A stretch of DNA of 64,000 nt, from NCBI RefSeq assembly GCF_018294505.1, contig NC_057803.1, positions 237,738,397-237,802,396 of the forward strand, given 5' to 3'. The stretch is from Triticum aestivum (Eukaryota; Streptophyta; Magnoliopsida; Poales; Poaceae). A model generated the notes under the pieces. It worked only from the letters and a program-made list of their open reading frames with translations. It was not told the origin of the DNA and made no database searches. Position numbers and translations under genes: made by a program. Of this stretch, positions 1 through 10,633 are shown piece by piece (position 1 is the stretch's first letter; every line of letters begins with the position of its first letter).

Positions 1-668
1 TGTTGCATTGTACCCTTGTCATTTTGCATTTCATCATGCTCATCATGTGGGTTGCATTCTTCATGGTGTGTGTGCATCAGCCCTTGCTATCTTTCTCCAA
101 CCTTATGCCCGTGTATCATCACCTCTCCCTTCCATCTTCCTTCATGTTTTTGCAAGCGACATTATTCCCTCCTCCATTAATGTTCTTTTATTTCCTGATG
201 ATCTTAGTCAATGCGTTTACACCTCTCTGCCAAGTTTCATCCCATTTGGAGTTGGTTTGGTTGCGTTCAAAAATGGCTCAAGTTTGAATTTAATTCAAAC
301 TTGTTTTATTTTTCTACCTCTAAAAATGGCCAAAGCAATTTATTCAAAGTCTACATAAATCCAGAATCCCAGATATGTTTTTATCTCATCCTAATTCCTT
401 TCCAAACTCCTTGGCCTTTTCTTGCATTTCTGTTTGAAGAAATTGCGGAAGGGAAAAGAGCCCAGCGCAGCAGCAGCCCGGCCCAGCTCCAGCGCCTCCC
501 GCAGCCAAGCTCTCCTCCCGCAGCCTCCTTCCACTCTCCCTCCAGGCCCCACCTGGAGCCTCTCCTTCCCCTATTTTTCTTCCTCCTCCCGATCTTTTTC
601 TCTCACAGTAAAACCTCCAGGCGCGCCCGCACATGGCCACCGTGGACGAGCTCATGTCGCGCCTCTCC

Positions 669-674
669 TATAAA
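669..674 (+). promoter_or_regulatory. TATA box of LARD-A 5' LTR
   Basis: TATAAA lies at 669-674 in a C-rich context (CCTCTCCTATAAAG). It is conserved at 9289-9294 in the 3' LTR, about 850 bases from the LTR start. The CCCTAGGGTTTCC-like string downstream resembles the start of many grass transcripts. Start of the R region here is inferred. Confidence 0.6.
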
Positions 675-1955
675 GACAGCATCCCGCGCCCCCCTAGGGT
701 TTCCCTCTCGCCGCCGTCACCCTTTTTTCCTTCTCCTGCTTCTCCTTCTTCTTCAAGAGGCAAAAACCAGAGAACTCCCGGCGCACTCCCATGGCTTCGC
801 TGCGGCCATAGACATCCTCCATCGTCTTCTTCGCTCTGGGTCGACTCGACTATGCCGTATTCTTCGTCTTCTTCAAGGCCAGGAGCCAGGAGGGTCCAAG
901 GGCGCCGCGATCTTCATCCTCTACTTCGTCTACTTCCTTTGCGTTGCCAAGTCCCGCGCCTGGCGTCCTCCCCTGCTTCCTTCTTCCTCGGACAGGAACC
1001 GCGTCGGGTTCAGAGCTCGTCTGGGTCGATGCTGGTTCGTCTCCATGGCCGTAGCCGTGTCCTAGGGTGAGTTAGGTATACCTGCTTCCCTCCCTCTTAT
1101 TCTTGTCGTGTTTAGGTCACCGAAGTCACTACTAGATCCATGCCATCGTCGTGCCCTCGCTGCTCCGGCGAATCTCTGAAACTTTCAGAGAAACGCTGCC
1201 GCGACCCGTCCGGATCTTGTCCCCGCTCGTCTCGCTCGGGCCCGTGCTTCCCTTCACCTCGCCACATCCGCTGCACGCATCAGGTCGAGGCCATGGTCAT
1301 CGTGCACTCGTGCTCTCGCACCCGTGCCCGAGCGCAAGCCCGTGAAGCTTCCTACTCCTGCTTTCGTCCTACCATGCGCCAACAGAGGATGTTTTCCTCC
1401 GCCGCACCCGCATGCCGCAGCCGCCCACACATGATCTGTTCTGCGCCCACGCGCTTCGCCGTAGCCGCACGCCCGAGTCGAGCCACGCTCGCGCTCGAGC
1501 ACAACCCCCCTCCACCGCCTCGCTGCACGCCCACCGTGCCATGGCCGAGCACCTCGACCCGGAAGGCCAGCCTTTGTTTTTCTCTCTGGTTTGTCTTCTG
1601 TTTCTCTTAGAGCCGAGCTCCCTCTTTAGCATGATCCACACATACTTGTCAGCACACGTGCTCATGCACATTGCCACTGCCTCGCCGTGCCTCGCTGCCA
1701 TGGCCAAGACAAGCTCCTGCCTGAGCTTGTTCTTGAGCCTATGCTCATGCCGTTTGTCGGCCCCTCTTGAAGCTCTCCGCAATCACGCGTGCACTGACTT
1801 CATTTTCCGCACACCCACCGTAGGTCCTTAACCCCAACGACCGTCGTTTGTGCTTGCCATCGCCGTCGGTTGTCGCCGTGCAGCCATGGCCAAGCTCGAC
1901 CTGTTATTGAATGCTCAAAAGAGCCTGAGAGCTCTTTGTATCAAGAACAGTAAGC

Positions 1956-2025
1956 TAGCCCAGTGGTTCCTCCCTCGCGCTCACATCCAGGAGGTCCTGG
2001 GATCAAATCCCAGGCGCCCCTCTTT
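1956..2025 (+). promoter_or_regulatory. tRNA-like module (pol III A box, B box, T run) in 5' LTR
   Basis: A box TAGCCCAGTGG is at 1956-1966. B-box-like GGATCAAATCC is at 2000-2010, 44 bases downstream, which is normal tRNA spacing. The B box sits in a perfect T-arm-like hairpin: a five-base stem (CTGGG/CCCAG) and a seven-base loop. TTTT follows at 2022-2025. The acceptor ends do not pair, so this is not a functional tRNA gene. It looks like a captured tRNA or SINE-head remnant and is conserved in the 3' LTR. Confidence 0.5.
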
Positions 2026-3470
2026 TGATCTGTTCTTTTATTTCTTTTGCACACACCCACAGCTGCTTGGGCCGAATCCACATCTGGGCCGCTGCACCGT
2101 AATACTTCGGGCCCGTGCATTTTTTTCCAGGTCTGTACTTTAGCATTATCCAATGCATTCTTATTTACAGAAAATGCCCCTGTTTTGTATTGCTAATAAC
2201 TAATCATGCATGCATTCAAATTAAACAAACTATTTATGCAAAATGCTTAGAATTTCATCTAGTTTCATAATATGCTGTTCTCATCCATGTTTAAGATGTT
2301 TAACATGGTGTTTGTTTTAATTCACATAAATGACATTCTAAAATGGTTTAATTCATATCTAAAAACCGTAGCTCCGTTTTAAATAAACTTTATATGTAAA
2401 TGGGGTAGAAAAATGCCTAGTTTAACATAGTGGCTTTACTTTGCATGTTTAACAACTCTAAAATTGTGTTTAGGGCAGAACAGTACCAAACCGTAAAATA
2501 TGCATATAAGGTTTTACCGGAATCGTTGTTCGTTGTTTCCGGCCTCATTTAAACTTGCCTAGATAGGTAGTTTTGTTGTGCTTCACCCCCTTGCCATGTT
2601 AATAAATAGTTAATATTGTTGGGTACATAAACGAGATCGAACTAAATAACTTGTCGTGGTGTTTCGTCAATATGCACATTTGCATATTGAGCTCCACTTA
2701 ATTTGTAGGATTGCTTGTGCACTTTTGCTATGCCATGTATCTTTAAACCGGACATGCATCATATTTGGTTGTGCATCATGCCATGTTTATGTGGTGGTTG
2801 TTTACTATGTTGTTTGCTTCTTTCCGGTGTTGCTTCTTCGGGTTAGTTCCGATAACGTCGCATTGTGAGGATTCGTTCGACTTCGTCCGTTTGTCTTCTT
2901 CATGGGCTCGTTCTTCTTCCTTGCGGGATTTCAAGAAAGATGAACATACCCTCGAAATCACTTCTATCTTTGCTTGCTAGTTGCTTGCGATTTTGCTATG
3001 CCTATGCTGCGATACCTACCACTTGCTTATCATGCCTCCCGTATTGTTAAGCCAAGCCTTTAACCCACCTTGTCCTAGCAAAATGTTGTTTGGCTATGTT
3101 ACCTCTTTGCTCAGCCCCTCTTATAGTGTTGTTAGTTGCAGGTGAAGATGGGAGCTTGTTCCATGTTTGGAACATGAATATTTGTTGGGATACCTCGATA
3201 TCTCTTATTAAATTAATGCATCTATATACTTGGTAAAGGGTGGAAGGCTCGGCCTTATGCCTGGTGTTTTGTTCCACTCTTGCCACCCTAGTTTACGTCA
3301 TATCGGTGTTATGTTCCCGGATTTTCCGTTCCTTGCGCAGTTGGGTTATAATGGGAACCCCTTGAAAGTTTGCTTTGAATAAAACTCCTCCAGCAAGGCC
3401 CAACCTTGGTTTTACCATTCGCCACCTAGCCTTTTCTTTTCCCTTGGGAGTTGCGCTCTCGAGGGTCATC

Positions 3471-3695
3471 NNNNNNNNNNNNNNNNNNNNNNNNNNNNNN
3501 NNNNNNNNNNNNNNNNNNNNNNNNNNNNNNNNNNNNNNNNNNNNNNNNNNNNNNNNNNNNNNNNNNNNNNNNNNNNNNNNNNNNNNNNNNNNNNNNNNNN
3601 NNNNNNNNNNNNNNNNNNNNNNNNNNNNNNNNNNNNNNNNNNNNNNNNNNNNNNNNNNNNNNNNNNNNNNNNNNNNNNNNNNNNNNNNNNNNNNN
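3471..3695. other. Assembly gap (225 N)
   Basis: This is a run of 225 undetermined bases inside the LARD-A 5' LTR. The same interval in the 3' LTR, between the shared flanks GGGTCATC and AGTGCTCCTC, is only about 21 bases long (near 12079-12099). The N count is therefore probably a placeholder, or it hides a small insertion. Translations crossing it mean nothing. Confidence 0.95.
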
Positions 3696-4760
3696 AGTGC
3701 TCCTCTGAGTGTTGGTCCATCATGTCAGCCACCGGTGGCCACCAGGGGCAACTCTGGGCTGGCCTACCGGAAGTTTGGACAATCCGGTGTGCCCTGAGAA
3801 CGAGATATGTATAGCTCCTATCGGGATTTGTCGGCACATTCGGGTGGCTTTGCTGGACTTGTTTTACCATTGTCAAGGATGTCTTGTAACTGGGATGCCG
3901 AGTCTGATCGGATTGTCTTGGGAGAAGGAATATCCTTCGTTGACCGTGAGAGCTTTTCATGGGCTAAGTTGAGACACCCCTGTAGGGATTTGAACTTTCG
4001 AAAGCCGTGCCCGCGGTTATGGGTAGATGGTAATTTGTTAATGTCCAGTTGTAGAAAACCTGAAGTTTATCTTAATTAAAAAGCATCAACCGCGTGTGTA
4101 ACCGTGATGGTCTCTTCTCGGCGGAGTACGGGAAGTGAACATAGTGTTGGAGTTATGTTTGATGTAGGTTGTTGTAGGATCACTTCTTGATCATAGTTTC
4201 TCGACCGCGCTTTGCCTTCTCTTCTCACTCTCTTTTGCGTATGTTAGCCACCAGATATGCTAGTCGCTTGCTGCAGCTCCACCTCATACCACTACATTAC
4301 CTTTAAGCTTAAATAGTCTTGATCACGAGGGTGTGAGATTGCTGAGTCCCCGTGACTCACAGATACTTCCAAAACCAGTTTGTAGGGGCCGTTGAACCGT
4401 GCAGATGACGCAACCAAGCTCAAGGAGGAGCTCTATGAAGATCTTGTCCTCTATGTTGTTTCGTTCTAGTTGATCAGTAGTGGAGCCCAGTCGGGACGAT
4501 CGGGGATCTATGTAGCATTTGGGGTAGTCTTCTTGTATTTTGGGTTTCGTACTCGGACCTTGAGTGTATTTGGATGAATGTAATGCTTTATTCATGTATT
4601 GTGTGAAGTGGCGAGTGTAAGCCAGCTATGTATCTCTTTCCCTTATGTATTACATGGGTTGTGTGAAGATTACCTCACTTGCGACATTGCTTTCAATGCG
4701 GTTATGCCTCTAAGTCGTGCTTCGACACGTGGGAGATATAGCCGCATTGAGGGCATTACA

Positions 4761-7700
4761 AGTTCGTAATCAGAGCCTTCCCCAACCTTACGAGCCCCAT
4801 GCTTGATCGAATCGTTGGCGTTGTTGAGTCTAGAAAAATGTTTTGAGTCATTTAGGATTATATATCAGAGAGTAGGACTTCTTTTTACTCCCTAGTCCAT
4901 TCGTCGCTCTGGTGAGGCATCCTGACGTAGAGTTTTTACTCTTCTATTCTCAAATTTCACTAAAAAAATTAGGATCACGCGGGTATCTTGGAATCGTTCC
5001 GATGGTTTTGTGATGAGAACATTGTTCTTCGTGCCTCCTGACATTTAGGGGTTGTGGCAGTGTCCCGGGGAGTTGAGCTCTAAGGTGTTGTCGTCACACG
5101 TCACAATTTTATCGTTGCAGTTCTGGAATACCTGAGTTTAGTTTCGCCGACATCGAAAATCTCTTTTTATGCAGTTGTTGGTGAGATAACCTCGACGCCT
5201 CCCAGTACTGGGGCGGGAGTTCGGGAGCATTGCCATAACTCGTATAACGGATGCTTTTCGAAGGTTGAGGTAAATGATTTCCGAAGGTTTCTTGGTTATG
5301 TGTTGAAGGATGGATACAGCTGGATGTAGGATTTGCTAGTTTTGGTTGAGATATTATGCTTCGCCTGTATCCCCAACACCAGATTGCATAACCAAAAAGT
5401 TTCGGGAGTTTATAAGTGGGAATTCAAGTAGCTCTTAGGATATCTTTTCGACAGATGTATGATATGAAATTGGGGTTCGACGTCTAGTGGTCCGCCTATC
5501 CACGGTTGGTTTTACAGTGGTCTCATTGTATCTTAAAGAGTCCTTGGCTATGCCGACTCGGGGATGCTTCGTATGTCACGTGCACTTCCTTGTACATGAT
5601 GGTGTTGTACGATCGAGCCTGTGTGGGCCCCACCATGAAAACTTCGGACGAAATCTCTATCATATGTTTGTTCCGGCTTATTCCGCAAGCCAATCTTTTG
5701 TTTTGTGTTGAGTTGTGGTATTCGAGTTGCTTCGAAGTCAAATGTTGATTCCATACCTTCCACAAGCGGTGTTCTCTTACTCCGATGTGAATACTAATCC
5801 TTCTTGATAATTGAGATTGTCATTTCAATCCTTTTCACCGGTATATTTCTCTTCAAGTGGATCCGATCTTTTCAACATCCACAAGATCCAATCTCAGCTT
5901 TCTGAACGGTGCTTGTTTCATGCATCCCAAGTTGTCTTTGTTTTCCCACCCTCCCACCCTTTTTCTTCAAGGACTAAGATTTCTTAATCTAGTATCATCT
6001 TATTTATGAGAAGCCTCTCCATTCTTTTTCCGTCAATGTTCTTATCCGGCTATTCTCATGAAGATTGTAATGGAGCTTCAAGTTTGTCGTTCTTCATTCT
6101 TTTCTTCTCCGGTGGATTCAAGTTTTCTGTGTTGATCATATTCTTTTCCTTGCTTCAAATGCCTTCTCATAACGGTGCACCTCATAATAATTCACTTCTA
6201 ACTATTCATTTGTTACGGAGTGCTCAATATATCCCGAAGATTCGTGTTTCCACTCTACATTCATTCAAGATCTTTCGAGGACGTTACCTCATTCAAGCCA
6301 TTTATTTCAACCGGCAAAATCTATCTTCTAAATCATTCCAATGGTGTTTCTTTTGAGTGGGCCCTCACCCATAGGTTTTTTCCCAGGATCTTACCTGACT
6401 CTTCTTATTTTCCCGGAGTTTTTTCAAATACATTTCAAAGTTTGACGTAAGAATGAATTGACATCAATCAAATGTCTTTCTCCAAGATTTCCCAAATTCT
6501 TTTCATTGTTGGCTCAACCTTTCCATTCTTCATTCCGGAGTGCCTCAACAATTCATGGTGGTGTTTCTCATCGTCATTCTCAACATTTGAAGACCGAAGA
6601 AGAGTTTTACCTCCATATCTTATCCGTTCTCTCAGAGACTCGTGGTTCTAGTTCGAGGCCATCCTCTCATAATTGTTTTGATTGTGAGAATTCTTTTCAC
6701 CCATCCGGAGCATTTCATGAGTTGTTTTCCATTTCTTTCCTCCGAGGACCATCTTTTCAAATATTATTCATTTCAGCTGGCAGCTCACATTCTCCAAATC
6801 TTACCGGTGCATCGATCAAATATCCTCTAATCAGTTCTTGATCTCTTCGTTCTCATGTATCTAAATCCCCTCAAGCTTCTTCGTTCATTTGCTAATTCTT
6901 TCCGGTGTTTCTTTATATTTTTCATTGTTCATTTTTAATTCTTATGATGGTTCATTTAAGATTCTCTTCTTTCGTTTATCATATCAATTTATTTGTTATT
7001 TCTATCCTACCGGTGGTTCGTTGAAGACATTCCCAAGTTTATGTTATATCTCTCTTAGTTTTCTCTATGAGAATAAGTAATATGCCAAATCCGTTGATTG
7101 TCATCAATTTAATTGTTGAAGGATAAGCATAATGTAATTCTTATTCTTGTTTCATCGACTAAATTCAATTCCTTATTCCGGAGCCTCATCAAAATTCTCG
7201 GTTTCAATTGGTTCATCTTCTCTTCCCGCAATTCCAAGCTCTCTCAATTTTCTCATCATGAAGATCCATCTAATCATTGCGAGGATTCACCTTGTGTTTT
7301 CAACTTCTCTTTCCTTTTGTTTGATCATTCTTTTATTACCGGAGTTCTTCATGGAGGCTGTAGATGTTGGTTCATTAAGGATTTAATTCCCTCTCGAAGT
7401 GTTCATCAAGATTCTTTTCAGACGAGCTCAAGCATTCTTCATCTTGTAATCCGTAGTGCAATTCTTTCTTACGTATCATTAGAGGTGGTATTATGTCATT
7501 CTTGATAATTTGAGTTCATGTCCCATGATTCACATGTTGTTAAGAATGACATATTTTAAATCCATCAACCTCTTCGTTGGAGTTATCTTGGGTTATTTTC
7601 AACCTAAAACTTTCCCTAAGGTTTGTTGCTATTTATGGTGATAATATATGATCCAAGTTCTTCATCTATCCTCCCGGTGAAATAATCTTCTCGTCTCCTT

Positions 7701-8437
7701 GTTCATATCAATCCAATTTATCGTTTCCGTTAATGGCAGAATTTCACCTCGTAGTTTTGAGATGTTTTCCATAAGCCCACAACAAGCTTACTCTTTTCGT
7801 TGTTGGTTTGTCAACAACTCCGTTCGACCCTTCTCCAAAAGATGCCTTTTCAAGCTCTTTTGTGAAAGAAGTTGGCATTTTCTTCTCAATTCTCCTATTT
7901 CGATTATATATCTTCTATTCTTTTGTTCCGGAGGCATTGTGATGTTGCTTTCTTCAACCATCATCTCGTTTCATGAAAGATAATGTTCTTTTCATGCTTA
8001 TCCATTTAACCGGAGTGTCGTGCCCTCTTTTCAATTTCTATCATCTTATCAAGTTTTACCTCCCTTCTCAACCGGATTGCTATCTGAGATCTTTCTTACC
8101 CCTTGTCCCATTCTTTCAATAGTTACGGAGGCAGTGTGTTGTGATTTCTTCAAGTATCTTCTCATCTTATCAAGTTCCTATTCAATACCTTTACTTTTCA
8201 ATCGGAGTGCTGCCTGAATTTGTTCTTCCTTGTTCCTCTTTCTAACGGAGTGTTTTTTTTCAACTTCAATCACCTCCGTGGTTTTATTCCTTTCAAGTTC
8301 TTCAACCTTTCAAGGTTCATTGGTTTCATTCGTTTGTCAAAGAAGCAACTTAGTTTTACCTTTTCTCTTCCTCTTTTGTTTTCCCTCCGGTGCCATTCTA
8401 GATCTCGGGACGAGATCCTCTCGTAGTGGTGGAGTGT
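4761..8437 (+). repeat. LARD-A internal domain (non-coding)
   Basis: This 3.7-kb interior carries no convincing ORF; the longest frames are T-rich chance runs without retroviral motifs. From about 5800 to 8430 the plus strand is strongly pyrimidine-rich (TTCTT, TCATC, TTTCC). It is punctuated by a recurrent short motif of the type TCCGGAG, ACCGGTG or ACGGAGTG (examples 6108, 6215, 6533, 6703, 6802, 7009, 7177, 7338, 7927, 8009, 8201 and 8244). The right end, GTAGTGGTGGAGTGT, is the likely polypurine tract. The same domain occurs in inverse orientation, shortened, in LARD-B. LARD interiors have been proposed to act as structured RNA; the motif array could be part of that, which is inference. 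Confidence 0.8.
4764..4776 (+). promoter_or_regulatory. Primer-binding site, initiator Met-tRNA type (degenerate)
   Basis: TCGTAATCAGAGC begins three bases after the 5' LTR end. It matches the common plant primer site TGGTATCAGAGC apart from one substitution and one extra A. Its position and polarity identify the left repeat as the 5' LTR. Confidence 0.7.
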
Positions 8438-9288
8438 TGTGACGCCCCGGATCCGATGCTCGAGTTGCCTTCCTTTTATTTTTAGTTGTTGTCGTGTGTT
8501 GTTTTATGTTTTTTGCATTATCATATTTGTTTTGCATATTTCATTCCTATATGTGTATGCCACGATTATGAGTGCCTTGTCATATATTTGCATCTTGCAC
8601 CATGCTCATCTCACTTGTTATGTTGCATTGTACCCTTGTCATTTTGCATTTCATCATGCTCATCATGTGGGTTGCATTCTTCATGGTGTGTGTGCATCAG
8701 CCCTTGCTATCTTTCTCCAGCCTTATGCCCATGTATCATCACCTCTCCCTTCCTTCTTCGTTCATGTTTTTGCAAGTGACATTATTCCCTCCTCCATTAA
8801 TGTTCTTTTATTTCCTGATGATCTTACTCAATGCCTTTACACCTCTCTGCCAAGTTTCATCCCATTTGGAGTTGGTTTGGTTGGGGTCAAAAATGGCTCA
8901 AGTTTGAATTTAATTCAAACTTGTTTTATTTTTCTACCTCTAAAAATGCCCAAAGCAATTTATTCAAAGTCTACATAAATCCAGAATCCCAGATTTGTTT
9001 TTATCTCATCCTAATTCCTTTCCAAACTCCTTGGCCTTTTCTTGCATTTCTGTTTGAAGAAATTGCGTAAGGGAAAAGAGCCCAGCGCAGCAGCAGCCCG
9101 ACCCAGCCCCAGCGCCTCCCGCGGCCCAGCTCTCCTCCCGCAGCCTTCTTCCACTCTCCCTCCAGGCCCAACCTGCAGCCTCTCCTTCCCCTGTTTTTCT
9201 TCCTCCTCCCAATCTTTTTCTCTCATAGTAAAACCTCCAGGGGCGCCCGCACATGGCCACTGTGGACGAGCTCACGTCACGCCTCTCC

Positions 9289-9294
9289 TATAAA
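9289..9294 (+). promoter_or_regulatory. TATA box of LARD-A 3' LTR
   Basis: TATAAA is conserved with the copy at 669-674. From here a transcript would run rightward out of the element into the inverted LARD sequence. Confidence 0.6.
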
Positions 9295-10562
9295 GCCAGC
9301 ATCCCGCGCCCCCTAGGGTTTCCCTCTCGCCGTCGTCACCCTTTTTCCTTCTCCTGCTTCTCCTTCTTCTTCAAGAGGCAGAAACCAGAGAGCTACCGAC
9401 GCACTCCCATGGCTTCGCTGCGGCCATAGCCATCCTCCATCGTCTTCTTCGCTCCGGGTCGACTCGACTACGCCGTATTCTTTGTCTTCTTCAAGGCCAG
9501 GAGCCAGGAGGGTCCAAGGGCGCCGCGATCTTCATCCTCTACTTCGTCTACTTCCTCTGTGTCGCCAAGTCCCGCGCCTGGCGTCCTCCCCTTCTTCCTT
9601 CTTCCTCGGACAGGAACCGCGTCGGGTTCAGAGCTCGTCCGTCTCACCGCCGGTTCGTCTCCCTAGCTGTAGCCGTATCCTAGGGTGAGTTAGGTATACC
9701 TGCTTCGCTCCCTCTTATTCCTGTCGCATTTAGGTCACCAGAGTCACTACTAGATCCATGCCATCGTCGTGCCCTCGCTGCTCCGGCGAATCTCTGAAAC
9801 TTTCAGAGAAATGCTGCCGCGACCCATCCGGATCTTGTCCCCGCTCGTCTCGCTCGGGCCCGTGATTTGCTTCACCTCGCCACATCCGCTGCACGCATCA
9901 GGTCGAGGCCACGGTCGTCATGCACTCGTGCTCTTGTGCCCGTGCCCGAGCACAAGCTCGTGAAGCTTCCTACTCCTGCTTCTGTCCTACCACGCGCCAA
10001 CAGAGGATGTTTTCCTCCGCCACACCCACATGCTGCCGCCGCCCACACATGATATGTTCTGCGCCCACGCGCTTCGCCGCAGCCGCACGCCCGAGCCGAG
10101 CCACGCTAGTGCTCGAGCACAACCCCCCCTCCACCGCCTCGCTGCACGCCCACCGTGCCATGGCCGAGCGCCTCGACCCGGAAGTCCGGCCTTTGTTTTT
10201 CTCTCCGGTTCGTCTTCTGCTTCTCTTAGAGCCGAGCTTCCTCTTTAGCATGATCCACACATACCCGTCAGCACATGTGCTCATGCACATTGCCACTGCC
10301 TCGCTGCCATGGCCGAGAGGAGCTCCTGCCTGAGCTTGTTCTTGAGCCCTTTCTCATGTCATTTCCCGGCCCCTCTTGCAGCTCTCCGCAAGCACGCGTG
10401 CACTGACTTCAGTTTCCGCACGCCCGCCGCAGGTCCTTAACCCCAATGGCCGTCGTTTGTGCTTGCCATCGCTGTCGGTTGTCGCCGTGCAGCCATGGCC
10501 AAGCTCGACCTGTTATTGAGCTCAAAAGAGCATGGGAGCTCTTTGTATCGAGAACAGTAAGC

Positions 10563-10633
10563 TAGCCCAGTGGTTCCACCCTCGCGCTCACAGCCAGGAT
10601 GTCCTGGGATCAAATCCCAGGCGCCCCTCTTTT
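10563..10633 (+). promoter_or_regulatory. tRNA-like module (A box, B box, T run) in 3' LTR
   Basis: A box TAGCCCAGTGG is at 10563-10573, B-box-like GGATCAAATCC at 10607-10617 and TTTT at 10630-10633. Both boxes are identical to those in the 5' LTR, while the intervening bases differ at a few sites. Confidence 0.5.

Larger units (their letters stand above)
1..4760 (+). repeat. LARD-A 5' LTR (partial)
   Basis: Base 1 corresponds to base 8621 of the 3' LTR, so the first 183 bases are missing. The LTR ends GGGCATTACA, against GGGTGTTACA in the partner. Zones: an AT-rich U3; a GC-rich stretch around 430-2110 that starts with a TATA box and resembles a plant 5' leader (a CCCTAGGGTTTCC-like string); a tRNA-like module near 1956-2025; then an AT-rich 3' half. 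ORFs in the GC-rich zone have no recognisable protein similarity and are not kept as a common frame by the partner LTR. Confidence 0.88.

Noticed and set aside
211..1065. 284-codon plus-strand ORF at the LARD-A LTR promoter
   Set aside because: It spans promoter and GC-rich leader, has no recognisable domain, and the partner LTR does not keep the frame.
1949..2030. Genuine tRNA gene
   Set aside because: The acceptor stem does not pair and no sensible anticodon arm is visible; only the A box, B box and T arm are tRNA-like.
3375..3960. ORFs on both strands crossing 3471-3695
   Set aside because: They read through N bases and are artefacts.
6006..8426. Multiple 60-130 codon Phe/Ser/Leu-rich ORFs in the LARD-A interior
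   Set aside because: Composition follows from T/C-rich DNA; frames are not shared with the LARD-B interior.
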